64,000 nucleotides of DNA from an uncultured Geobacter sp. (lineage in GTDB: Bacteria; Desulfobacterota; Desulfuromonadia; Geobacterales; DSM-12255), in contig CALMBF010000077.1 in the NCBI GenBank assembly GCA_937860145.1, positions 1 to 64,000 on the forward strand, read 5' to 3'. Positions 9,987 through 18,403 of this stretch are shown in pieces; the first letter of the stretch is position 1, and each line of letters starts with the position of its first letter. The translations under genes and the position numbers were made by a program. The notes under the pieces are model-generated. The model had not been told where the DNA came from. It searched no databases and saw only the letters and a program-made list of their open reading frames with translations.

Positions 9987-11803
9987 GCGTCAAACCCGGC
10001 TACCACGGGGTAGTCCTGAACATCGACCTTTCCACGGGTAGGAGTGAAAAGGTGGCCGTCCCCCCCGAAGACCTGGACAGATTCGTCGGCGGGCAGGGGC
10101 TGGGGATGAAAATCCTCTGGGACCGGCTGAAGAAGCCAGGGGTCGACCCACTTTCTCCCGAAAACCCGCTCATCTTCATGCCCGGTCCGTTTTCGGGGCT
10201 CCCGGTCCCCTCATCGTCTCGGACCTGTGTGGTGACGAAATCGCCCATCACCTCGCCGGTGGAGTCCGACTATCCCCATGCCTCGACCGTTTCTTACTCG
10301 AACATGGGGGGCTTTTTCGGGCCGGAGGTCCGGTTCGCTGGGTATGATGGGCTCGTCGTTACCGGTAAGGCGCCGGAGCTCTGCTATGTCGTCATCGACG
10401 ACGGCAGGGTGGAGATCCGCGAAGGGAAGAGGTTCAAGGGGATGCGCACCGATGCTTTCGACAGGGCATTCCAGGACTCCCTTGGCGACCGGCGATTCAA
10501 GACCGTGTACATCGGGCCGGCCGGGGAGAATCTCGTACCGTATGCCAGTATCATCCACACCGCCGGGCGGGCAGCGGGCCGGGGTGGGATGGGTTGCGTC
10601 ATGGGATCCAAGAACCTGAAGGCCATTGCGGTAAAGGGCTCGGGGCAACCAGGGGTTGCCGACCACCAGCGGTTCCTGGCCGCCTTGGAAAAGGCGCGGT
10701 CGGCCCTCTACGGCACCGCATATGCCAAATCATGGGCCGAGCAGGGAACGGCCCGGGCCATCGTCGCCAACAGTCATGCCGGCACCGAGGCGGTCCGGAA
10801 CTACCGCGAGGGGACATTTCTGGAGGCAGACAAGATCGGCGGCGACGCAGCCCGGCGCGACGTCTGGGTAAAGGACATCGCCTGCTACTGCTGCCCCCTG
10901 GCTTGCAAGAAGAGCGGCATGACGCGGGGCAAGTATGGCGGTATCATCCATGACGGCCCCGAGTACGAAACCGGCGTCATGCTCGGCTCGAACCTCCTCA
11001 TCTCCGACATGCCCGGTCTGCTGAAGGCAATCACCATCATCGACGATCTCGGCCTGGACCAGATCTCCACGGGGAACGTCATCGGCTTTCTCATGGAGGC
11101 CTACGAGAAGGGGCTCATCAACCGGAGTTTCCTGGACGGCATCGATCTCACATGGGGAAGCGTCGATGCGACACTGGCTATGATCGAGAAGATCGCCGCC
11201 AAGGAGGGGGTGGGAGCCCTGGCCGCCGAAGGGGTGCGGGCACTCTCCTGGCACATCGGCAAGGGGAGTGAAAAGTTCGCCATCCAGGTGAAGGGGCTGG
11301 AACTGGCGGCCCACAACATCCAGGCGAACCAGCCCCGGGGGCTCTCCTACGTCACCGCCTCACGGGGGGCCTGCCACATGAGCGGCGACAACATCGCCAT
11401 GCAGAACCGGCGGGCCATGCTCGACTCGACCGGCATGTGCTTTTTCCCCACCTTCGAGCCGGCGCTGGAGGAACCGATGCTCGCCATGCTCAGCGCCATC
11501 ACCGGCCGGGAATACGACAAGACCCTGTTCGAGAAAACCGGCGAACGGATCTTCAACCTGGAGAAGCTGTTCAACTACCGCGAGGGGTTTCGCCGCGCCG
11601 ACGACCGGCTCCCCGACCGCTTTTTCGAGGACCCCTTCACCATCGGCTCCAAGAAGGGGTCGGTACTCGACCGGGGTCAGTTCGACGCCATGCTCACCCA
11701 GTACTACAAAGACCGGGGCTGGGATCCCGAGACTACCAGGCCGGGGGAGGCGAAGATACGAGAACTCGGACTGGACTCCATCTCGGAAGGAATGCAGAAA
11801 TGA
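9983..11803 (+). CDS. Aldehyde ferredoxin oxidoreductase family protein (tungsten/molybdenum)
   Basis: This 606-residue AOR-family enzyme oxidises aldehydes to carboxylic acids, or runs in reverse, using a bis-pyranopterin W/Mo cofactor and one [4Fe-4S] cluster. The N-terminal domain contains FVGGQGLGMKILWD. The cofactor region contains AGRAAGRGGMGCVMGSKNLK. The cluster motif is CYCCPLACKK with a distal cysteine at GMCFFPTF. No export signal is present. It is translationally coupled to the upstream Tat ferredoxin (ATGA overlap) and to the downstream cupin/CMD gene (ATGA at 11800-11803). It fits the aldehyde theme of the preceding reductases. Substrate and choice of metal are unknown. Confidence 0.93.
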   Translation: MSVKPGYHGVVLNIDLSTGRSEKVAVPPEDLDRFVGGQGLGMKILWDRLKKPGVDPLSPENPLIFMPGPFSGLPVPSSSRTCVVTKSPITSPVESDYPHASTVSYSNMGGFFGPEVRFAGYDGLVVTGKAPELCYVVIDDGRVEIREGKRFKGMRTDAFDRAFQDSLGDRRFKTVYIGPAGENLVPYASIIHTAGRAAGRGGMGCVMGSKNLKAIAVKGSGQPGVADHQRFLAALEKARSALYGTAYAKSWAEQGTARAIVANSHAGTEAVRNYREGTFLEADKIGGDAARRDVWVKDIACYCCPLACKKSGMTRGKYGGIIHDGPEYETGVMLGSNLLISDMPGLLKAITIIDDLGLDQISTGNVIGFLMEAYEKGLINRSFLDGIDLTWGSVDATLAMIEKIAAKEGVGALAAEGVRALSWHIGKGSEKFAIQVKGLELAAHNIQANQPRGLSYVTASRGACHMSGDNIAMQNRRAMLDSTGMCFFPTFEPALEEPMLAMLSAITGREYDKTLFEKTGERIFNLEKLFNYREGFRRADDRLPDRFFEDPFTIGSKKGSVLDRGQFDAMLTQYYKDRGWDPETTRPGEAKIRELGLDSISEGMQK

Positions 11804-12654
11804 AACTGATCCTCGGTACAATGATTGCCTTTTTCCTGATCATCATGGTCTGCATCAGTGCGGGCGAGGCACGGGCCGCCGAAGCAGACAAAAAATCGCA
11901 AACCATAGCTCGGGCCGGCTCCCAGCCTTCCTCGAAGGGATCGGCCGACTACTTCACGGGCACCGTCCGCGTTGACCCACTGTTTTCGGCTACGGACACG
12001 GCCCCCTTTTCCGGGGCGTATGTAACCTTCGCGCCGGGGACCCGGTCTGCCTGGCACATTCACCCGACAGGTCAGCGACTGCTCGTTACTGCCGGCACGG
12101 GCCGGACCCAGGAGTGGGGCGGACCGGTGGAAGAGATCCGGGCAGGAGACGTAATTGTCTGCCCCCCCGGGGTGAAACACTGGCATGGTGCCTCCCCCAC
12201 CTCCACCATGACCCATATCGCCATCACCGGGACCGTCAACGGTACCAACGTCCAGTGGCTGGAAAAAGTTACCGACGAGCAGTACAACCCACTGCCGTCT
12301 TCTCTGAAAGGAGGACCCACCATGACGAAAGAACCTTCCGCAGCGGAAAAAATGATCGGCGACATCGCCCCCAAGCTGGCCGATCTGACCGACACCGTGC
12401 TCTTCGGCGATGTCTGGGAACGCCCGGAGTTGTCGAAGCGCGACCGGAGCCTGATAACGGTGGCGGCCCTGGTCGCCATGAACCGCCCGGAACAGTTGAA
12501 GCACCATCTCGACCGGGCGCAGGACAACGGGGTAACACGGGCGGAACTGATCGAGACCATCACCCACCTGGCGTTATACTCCGGCTGGCCGAACGCCATG
12601 ACCGCCATCATGACGGCCAAGGAGCAGTTCGCAAAAAGGGAAGCCAACGAGTGA
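11800..12654 (+). CDS. Exported cupin domain fused to carboxymuconolactone decarboxylase domain
   Basis: This 284-residue protein begins with a signal peptide (MKLILGTMIAFFLIIMVCIS, cut near ARA-AEA). It continues into a cupin (about 45-165) with metal ligands in SAWHIHPTGQ and PPGVKHWHG, then a CMD/AhpD-like helical domain (about 180-280). The pair resembles the cupin-CMD fusions found beside oxidoreductase clusters, whose activity is often unknown. The CMD segment lacks the AhpD CxxC pair. The join carries an intact ribosome-binding site and ATG (12307-12324), so a free cytoplasmic CMD protein may also be made. It overlaps the AOR gene upstream and the MFS gene downstream by 4 nt each. Confidence 0.85.
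   Translation: MKLILGTMIAFFLIIMVCISAGEARAAEADKKSQTIARAGSQPSSKGSADYFTGTVRVDPLFSATDTAPFSGAYVTFAPGTRSAWHIHPTGQRLLVTAGTGRTQEWGGPVEEIRAGDVIVCPPGVKHWHGASPTSTMTHIAITGTVNGTNVQWLEKVTDEQYNPLPSSLKGGPTMTKEPSAAEKMIGDIAPKLADLTDTVLFGDVWERPELSKRDRSLITVAALVAMNRPEQLKHHLDRAQDNGVTRAELIETITHLALYSGWPNAMTAIMTAKEQFAKREANE
12307..12324 (+). promoter_or_regulatory. Internal ribosome-binding site and start within the cupin-CMD gene
   Basis: AAAGGAGG at 12307-12314 lies 7 nt before the in-frame ATG at 12322. That start would give a 110-residue stand-alone CMD protein (MTKEPSAAEKMIGDIAP). The site is as strong as those of the neighbouring genes and marks the domain boundary exactly. Confidence 0.6.
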
Positions 12655-13897
12655 AAGAAAACGTAACACGTCAACATCTTGCCCTGGTGAAGCTCGTGCT
12701 GATCCTTGGCGCACTGACCGCCTTCAACTCTATGTCCATCGACATGTACCTGCCGGCCTTTCCGCAGATTGCCCGGGATCTTGCCGTCCCCCTCGGGAAG
12801 GTGCAGCTGTCCGTATCCGCCTTCCTGTTCGGTTCGGCGTTCGGCCAGCTGTTCTACGGGCCGGTTGCCGACCGGTGGGGACGGAAACGCCCTCTCCTGT
12901 TCGGACTGGGGTTGTACGTGGTGTCCACCATCGGGTGCGCCCTGGTCCGCTCCGGTGAGGGGCTGCTCTTCTGGCGGGTCGTCATGGCCCTGGGGGGTGG
13001 TGCCAGCATCGTCATCTCCCGGGCCATGTGCGCGACCTGTACGATACGGCCGAAGCGGCACGGATGTTCTCCCTGCTCATGCTGGTGATGGGGGCGGCGC
13101 CGATCCTTGCCCCTCTGGCAGGGGGGCAGCTGCTTCTGTTTACCGGCTGGCGGGGAATCTTCGGCTTCCTCGGGGTTTTCGGGGTCATTTCCTTCGTTGT
13201 ATCACTGGTATGGCTGCCTGAATCGTTGCCCCGGGAGAAGCGGAGCGATTACAGCATCGTGGAAATGGTCACCGGGTACGGCAGCCTGTTCAGGCAGCGG
13301 CAGTACCTGCTGTATGCCGTCGCCCTGGGCGCCATCGCCGGGTTCAACTTCTCCTACATTGCCGGTGCTCCCCAGCTCTTCATCGAGCTGCAGGGGATTT
13401 CCCCCCAGCACTTCGGCATCATCTTCGGGCTGAATGCCTTCGGGTTGATCGGATCGTCGCAGCTGAACCGCGCGCTGCTGCGCCGGTACACTTCCGAGCA
13501 GATCCTGAGCCTTTCCTTCACCGTCAACCTCCTGGGGGCGCTCCTGTTGACCGTTTCAACCATGACCGGCATCGGCGGTTTCCCGGCGCAGCTCGTCCTC
13601 CTGTTTCTCTGTCTCTGCACCACCGGCCTGTTGTACCCCAATGTCACGGCCCTTGCCCTGGCACCGTTTGCCGCGGCGGCAGGCACTGCATCCGCGCTCC
13701 TGGGAACGATCCAGTACGCACTGGGCGCCACGGCAGGAGCGTTTGTCGGCATGTTCCACAACGGGACCAGCCTGCCCATGATCCTGACCATGACCTTTTG
13801 TGCCGTCGTGGGGAGGTTGGCCATCATGTTCGCCCAATCGCCCGGGAACATGCATGAGCCGGCACTCGGCGGCGTGGAGGCAGAAGCAGCGCCCTGA
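12651..13897 (+). pseudogene. Bcr/CflA-type MFS drug-resistance transporter, frameshifted
   Basis: Together the two halves make a complete MFS efflux pump of the Bcr/CflA type. The first frame (GTG 12651, overlapping the previous stop) contains FNSMSIDMYLPAFPQIARDL and the GPVADRWGRKRP loop-2 motif, and then loses homology after the codons for VISRAM. The second frame resumes at RDLYDTAEAARMFSLLMLV and runs to 13897 with the remaining helices. Relatives read SRA-M/I-VRDLY here, so one G has been lost next to 13026-13030 (ATGTGCGCGAC where ATGGTGCGCGAC is expected). It is either a real inactivating frameshift or a base-calling error. No other lesion was seen. Confidence 0.8.
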
Positions 13898-13938
13898 GCA
13901 GGAACACCTATTGAAAATCAAGCGAGAGGAAGAAAATT

Positions 13939-14478
13939 ATGGCAAAGAACGTACTGGTAATGTCCGGCAGCCCTCGTAAAGGGGGCAACTCCGATCTGCT
14001 CTGCGATCAGTTCGTGCTCGGCGCGACTGAAGCGGGTTACCGGGTGGAAAAGATAGTCATCGCTGACAAGCGGATCAACTACTGCACCGCCTGCGACGCC
14101 TGCCAGGGCAACGGGGGGAGGTGCGTCCAGAAGGACGATATGGCCGAGATCCTCGACAAGATGATCAGTGCCGACGTGATTGTGATGGCCACCCCGGTCT
14201 ATTTCTACACCATGAGCGGACAGATGAAGACCGTGATCGACCGGACCTATGCACGGTATACCGAGGTCAGCGGCAAGGAGATGTACTTCATCATGACCGC
14301 CGCTGTTGGTAACCAGGAGCTGCTGGAGCGGACCCTTGAATCATTCCGGGGGTTCACTGCCTGCCTGACCGGAGCCAGGGAAAAAGGGGTCATCTACGGG
14401 ACGGGGGCCTGGAACAAGGGGGACATCAGGAAAAGCCCGGCAATGGGCCAGGCGTATGACATGGGGAGGAATGTCTAG
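13939..14478 (+). CDS. Flavodoxin-family NAD(P)H:FMN oxidoreductase (iron-sulfur flavoprotein-like)
   Basis: This 179-residue protein has the flavodoxin-like FMN-binding start VLVMSGSPRKGGNSDLL. A cysteine-containing segment, YCTACDACQGNGGRC, follows at about residues 48-63, then ATPVYFYTMSGQMKTVIDR. The cysteine spacing resembles the Isf/NADPH-dependent FMN reductase group, but it is not clear that a cluster is bound. A GAGAGGAAG ribosome-binding site precedes ATG 13939. It is the last gene of the AOR run, 41 nt after the broken MFS gene, and is probably a small redox enzyme acting on quinones, nitro compounds or carbonyls. Confidence 0.85.
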   Translation: MAKNVLVMSGSPRKGGNSDLLCDQFVLGATEAGYRVEKIVIADKRINYCTACDACQGNGGRCVQKDDMAEILDKMISADVIVMATPVYFYTMSGQMKTVIDRTYARYTEVSGKEMYFIMTAAVGNQELLERTLESFRGFTACLTGAREKGVIYGTGAWNKGDIRKSPAMGQAYDMGRNV

Positions 14479-14583
14479 CATGGTGGTTCCGGCTCACGTA
14501 ACCTATCGAACGATTTTTCTCTTGACCCGCCCAAACAATTACGATAGTGCTTACTCACTCATTTAAATTGAGAAAGAACACTT

Positions 14584-15153
14584 ATGGCCAGACCGAAAAG
14601 CACAGAGAAGCAGACTGCACTATTGGAAGCCGCAGCTATGGTCATAGCAGCACAGGGTCTGGGGGCCTCAACGGCCATGATTGCCAAAAGTGCCGGTGTC
14701 GCTGAAGGGACTCTCTTCCGCTACTTTGCCACCAAGGACGAGCTGCTGAATGAGCTGTACTTCTCTATAAAGCAAAGCCTTTGCGATGCGATGAAAACCA
14801 GCTATGCACAGGCTAAAACCCTGGAGGATCAGGTCAGATCTCTCTGGAATGGGTATATCTACTGGGGGGTCGCCAACCCTGCTGCCATTAAAGCCCTGAA
14901 CCAGTTAACCGTTTCCGACAAGATTACCGCTGAGACTCGTGCTCGCGTCATCGAGCTGTTTCCAGAAATACAGGAGATTTCTGGTGCGTGTGTATCTAGG
15001 GGCGCACTCTCGGATCGGCCAGCTGCATTTGCTGACGCTCTGTTCATGGCGCTTGCAGATACCACTATGCAGTTTGCCGCTCAAGAACCGGATCAAGCCG
15101 CAGAATATACATCAGCAGGCTTCAAGGTATTGTGGCAAGGGTTTACACAGTAA
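14584..15153 (+). CDS. TetR-family transcriptional regulator
   Basis: This 189-residue protein has a typical N-terminal helix-turn-helix: KQTALLEAAAMVIAAQGLGA, then TAMIAKSAGVAEGTLFRYFA at about residues 30-50. A ligand-binding helical domain without recognisable specificity follows. Upstream, 14479-14583 holds TTGACC at 14522 and a TCACTC half-site at 14555-14560. The same half-site recurs as a perfect palindrome (15173-15188) between this gene and the alpha/beta hydrolase, suggesting that the regulator controls both itself and the hydrolase. Confidence 0.9.
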   Translation: MARPKSTEKQTALLEAAAMVIAAQGLGASTAMIAKSAGVAEGTLFRYFATKDELLNELYFSIKQSLCDAMKTSYAQAKTLEDQVRSLWNGYIYWGVANPAAIKALNQLTVSDKITAETRARVIELFPEIQEISGACVSRGALSDRPAAFADALFMALADTTMQFAAQEPDQAAEYTSAGFKVLWQGFTQ

Positions 15154-15172
15154 TTTTTTTACCTATTTGTAT

Positions 15173-15188
15173 GAGTGATTAATCACTC
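15173..15188. promoter_or_regulatory. 16-bp perfect palindrome, candidate TetR operator
   Basis: GAGTGATTAATCACTC is a perfect inverted repeat in the 61-nt gap between the TetR gene and the alpha/beta hydrolase. It lies 27 nt before the hydrolase start at 15215, where bound repressor could block transcription. The half-site TCACTC also occurs upstream of tetR at 14555-14560. Confidence 0.55.
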
Positions 15189-15214
15189 TTCAAAACAAAT
15201 CAAAGGAGAAATGA

Positions 15215-16237
15215 ATGCGTACTATATTCTCACGATTAACGATTGTTAGCCTGCTTGGAGCGCTGTTTACCTGTACATTTGTCCAAGCTGCCGAGAACCC
15301 GGTTTCACCTGCTTCTGCTGCTTCATTCACGAAAAAGAAGGTCAGCTTCAAGAACAATCAGTTCTATTTGGCAGGGGAGCTCTATCTGCCCAAGGATTAC
15401 GAAGCGATGGGCAAGCTCCCTGCCATCATCATCAGCCATCCGGCAGGCGGGGTGAAGGAGCAGGCGCCCGCCCTTTACGCAAAAGGTCTTGCGGCAAAAG
15501 GGTTTATCGTCCTGACCTACGACGCTTCCCATCAGGGGGAGAGCGGCGGCGAGCCTCGTTACCTGGAGAATCCTTTCGACAGAGTTGAAGACATCCGCTG
15601 TGCCGTTGATTATCTGACGACGATCTCCTTCGTGGATTCCAATAGAATCGGTGCAATGGGTATGTGCGCCGGTGGCGGCTATTCGATCTCCGCAGCGACC
15701 ACTGATAGAAGGATCAAAGCTGTCGCCGGGGTCAGCGCGACAGATGCCGGTTCCGCCATGCGGGACGGTTGGGACAGGCCAAATCCGGTTGCAGAGCAAC
15801 TGAAGCTCCTCGAAGCCGCTTCCGCCCAGCGTACTGCCGAAGCGAATGGAAAGCCGGTCGCCTATGGCGGTTATGTTCCTAACGAACGTGATCTCAAGCT
15901 GCCCAATACAATGCAGGAGGCCTACGAGTATTACCGGACGCCGAGAGCGCAGCATCCGAATTCCGTCAACAAAGTCATGTTCACGAGTTTTCTCCCTCTT
16001 TTCACATACGCGGCAACCGACAGAATTGATACGCTGCTCACGCAACCGCTACTGTTGATCGTCGGCAGCAAATCCGATGCTATCCATTTCAGCAAAAAGT
16101 TCATCGACCTTGCTGCTACCAAGACGAAAGAACTTTACCTCATTGAGGGCGCTACTCACGTCGATCTCTATGACAGGCCGCACTTTGTCGAGCATGGGAC
16201 CGCGAAGCTCGTGAACTTTTTCTCCAGTAAACTTTAG
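15215..16237 (+). CDS. Exported alpha/beta hydrolase with cysteine-type nucleophile elbow
   Basis: This 340-residue protein has a signal peptide (MRTIFSRLTIVSLLGALFTC, cut near VQA-AEN). It is followed by an alpha/beta hydrolase fold of the dienelactone hydrolase/YcjY type. The nucleophile elbow reads GAMGMCAGGGYS, so cysteine replaces serine, as in dienelactone hydrolases. The oxyanion region is ISHPAGGVKEQ, and the likely acid/base residues lie in SKSDAIHFS and EGATHVDLYD near the C-terminus. AAAGGAG lies 8 nt before ATG 15215. It probably forms a regulon with the upstream TetR gene. Substrate is unknown. Confidence 0.85.
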   Translation: MRTIFSRLTIVSLLGALFTCTFVQAAENPVSPASAASFTKKKVSFKNNQFYLAGELYLPKDYEAMGKLPAIIISHPAGGVKEQAPALYAKGLAAKGFIVLTYDASHQGESGGEPRYLENPFDRVEDIRCAVDYLTTISFVDSNRIGAMGMCAGGGYSISAATTDRRIKAVAGVSATDAGSAMRDGWDRPNPVAEQLKLLEAASAQRTAEANGKPVAYGGYVPNERDLKLPNTMQEAYEYYRTPRAQHPNSVNKVMFTSFLPLFTYAATDRIDTLLTQPLLLIVGSKSDAIHFSKKFIDLAATKTKELYLIEGATHVDLYDRPHFVEHGTAKLVNFFSSKL

Positions 16238-16290
16238 GGGATGAACAGGTTACAGGTGCAACCCAATCCATGCATTGAATCGAGGTCGGT

Positions 16291-16977
16291 ATGTTTGACA
16301 CAAGTACTCACAAAAGCAGCCGCAGGGTCGTCATTGCCGGCGCCACGGGCCTTGTGGGATCAAGCCTGCTGCTTGAGTTGCTGCATGATGTCTCTGTCGC
16401 CGAGGTACATGCCATATGCCGGCGCTAATTAGGCATCAGGCATGCCAAGCTGACCTTTCACGTGGCAGATTTTCGCGCCATCCAGCCACTGCCGCCCATG
16501 GAGGAGGTCTATCTGGCGCTTGGCACTACGATCAAACAGGCGGGGAGCAAGGCGGCTTTCCGGACTGTGGACTTCGAGGCGAATCTCGCCGTGGCTCAGG
16601 CAGGTTTGGCAGCAGGAGCCCGGCGCATCGGGCTGGTCAGCGCCATGGCCGCGGATTCCCGGTCTTCGGTTTTCTATAACCGGGTCAAGGGGGAACTTGA
16701 GGACGCCCTGACAAACCTGTCTCCCGAGACACTGGTTGTTGCACGGCCATCGTTTCTGCTCGGAGATCGGGATGCGTTGAAGCAGCCCACACGCTATGCT
16801 GAAAAGGCAGGGATCTGGCTCAGCCGCCTATTTGCGCCATATATTCCAGCGAACTATCAGCCTGTCGAGGCACACAGCGTTGCGCTGGCCTTGCTTGCGA
16901 CAGTTCCTGTGTTCCAGGGAAGAAAAGTGTTACTGTCCGGCGAGATTCAACAGTTCGGGCAAAATGTGAAACCTTAG
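16291..16977 (+). pseudogene. NAD(P)-binding Rossmann-fold oxidoreductase (YbjT/HTATIP2-like), internal stop
   Basis: From ATG 16291 the frame encodes VVIAGATGLVGSSLLLELL, a glycine-rich nucleotide-binding motif, and reaches ICRR. There an in-frame TAA (16426-16428, codon 46) interrupts it. The same frame then continues with recognisable family sequence to 16977, including EEVYLALGTTIKQAGSKAAF, GLVSAMAADSRSSVFYNRVK and VVARPSFLLG. Relatives of about 215-230 residues have no break there. The remnant downstream of the stop could initiate at 16462 but would lack the cofactor-binding loop. It is most likely an inactive gene created by a point change. Confidence 0.8.
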
Positions 16978-17030
16978 GATCTGCATGGTTGTAGATTCGG
17001 GAAGGTTGACGACTAATTAATAGCCGGAGG

Positions 17031-17085
17031 ATCAGACAATAAACTGACAGTATCGGCCTACCACTCACGGCTCACTCCGGAGTAC
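17031..17085 (+). promoter_or_regulatory. Putative AraC-type operator/promoter element, copy 2
   Basis: This is the counterpart of 7022-7076 (39 of 55 bases identical, no gaps, same orientation). It sits 66 nt upstream of the MBL-fold gene at 17152. The 174-nt gap from 16978 to 17151 contains nothing else recognisable. The element suggests that the MBL-fold gene belonged to the same AraC-type regulon as the aldo/keto reductase. Confidence 0.5.
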
Positions 17086-17151
17086 TATCATGCAAATATC
17101 TGGCTGCGTGTCCGCATGCTCGCCACAAACAAAACATCCAGGCAGGAGCCG

Positions 17152-18284
17152 ATGAATCGAATCGTCGTATATAGTCTGATTACAGGAGCCCTCATCGTCA
17201 TGACAGCCACACTGCCCAACACACCCAGCTCTGCCCAGACCCGGTCACCACTCTCCCTTGAGAGCGACCTGAAGAACCCGGTCATGGTGACCAGGGGTGG
17301 GCGGCTCGAACAGGCCCGCATCATGTGGGATTTTCTCTTCAACAAACCTGCGGACACCCACCCGTCCGGGGCGATACCGGTACAGGCACTGACCACAGTG
17401 CACCTGATGACCGCCCCGGACAACACGGTCTACCGCCTCGGACACTCGACCGTCCTGATGAAGCTCCAGGGCTCCTTCTGGCTGACCGATCCGATGTTCT
17501 CCCACCGGGCGTCCCCGGTGTCGTTTGCCGGTCCGGAGCGGTTTCACGCCCCCCCCATCGGTATTGACCAGCTCCCGCCAATCAGGAGTGTCATCATCTC
17601 CCACGACCATTACGACCACCTGGACCATGGTTCCATCATGAAGCTGGCGGAAAAGACGGACTATTTCCTGACACCCCTGGGGGTGGGGGACATTATTATC
17701 GGCTGGGGGTACCGGCGGCCAAGGTACGGCAGCTGGACTTGTGGCAGGAAACTGACGTTGACGGCATCCAGCTCGTCGCCACCCCTGCCCGGCACTTCTC
17801 CGGTCGCGGCCTGTTCGACAAGAACAGGACCCAGTGGGCGTCATGGGCCATCCTTGCCCCTGACCGGCGGATCTTCTTCAGCGGCGATACCGGCTATTTC
17901 GACGGCTTCAGGCAGATCGGCGAGAAATATGGTCCCTTCGACCTGACCCTGCTGGAAACGGGGGCCTACAATGAAAACTGGCCGAACGTCCACATGCAGC
18001 CGGAAGAGGGCATCAGGGCCCACCTCGATCTCAGAGGCAAGGTTCTTCTCCCCATTCACAACGGGACGTTTGACCTGTCCATGCACTCATGGAGAGACCC
18101 GTTCGACCGTATAACCGCCCTGGGCTACGCCGTGGGTATTCCGGTCATAACACCCTTTATGGGTGAACCGGTGAGTACGCACGACACTGCGGTCGACCAG
18201 CGCTGGTGGGAAGACTTAGGTAGCACCGTAAGGAATGGAAGTTTACGCGAGCTGTCGGGACAATCAATTGTAGATCCTAGCTGA
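17152..18284 (+). pseudogene. Exported MBL-fold metallo-hydrolase (UlaG/NAPE-PLD-like), frameshifted
   Basis: The start MNRIVVYSLITGALIVMTAT gives a signal peptide. The mature part shows YRLGHSTVLMKLQGSFWLTD and the zinc motif SHDHYDHLD, then goes out of frame after DIIIGWG. The correct continuation lies in another frame and runs to 18284: VPAAKVRQLDLWQETDVDG, TPARHFSGRG, FFSGDTGYFDGFRQIG and LPIHNGTFDLSMHSW. Adding one G to the G5 run at 17705-17709 restores a single frame of about 378 residues. It is either a homopolymer sequencing error or true inactivation. AGGAG lies just upstream of the chosen start. The 120-nt gap after it, to 18403, holds the arsR promoter. Confidence 0.82.
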
Positions 18285-18367
18285 CATCGTAGGACCTCTT
18301 CCAGCTACACTCGATCGCGGTAGGCGACCGCATTGAATGCCTCACCCTCACTCATAAGGGTGCCACC

Positions 18368-18397
18368 TTGACCAGAGGGGGGTGACTGCTATATAAA
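18368..18397 (+). promoter_or_regulatory. arsR promoter, apparently giving a leaderless transcript
   Basis: TTGACC (18368-18373) is followed after 16-18 bp by TATATAAA (18390-18397). The arsR ATG at 18404 lies only 6-7 nt beyond the -10 box, where transcription should begin, and no ribosome-binding site fits in between. The purine-rich GAGGGGGG at 18375-18382 is too far from the start and lies within the promoter spacer. Confidence 0.65.
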
Positions 18398-18403
18398 GAA
18401 ACC

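Noticed and set aside
16462-16977. The 3' part of the Rossmann-fold gene as a separate functional gene
   Set aside because: It would lack the GATGLVG cofactor loop and has no ribosome-binding site; the sequence upstream in the same frame is clearly the missing N-terminus.
17739-18284. The second half of the MBL-fold gene as an independent 181-residue protein
   Set aside because: Its apparent start lies inside conserved family sequence (QLDLWQETD) and the zinc-binding half is in the preceding frame; one added base joins them.
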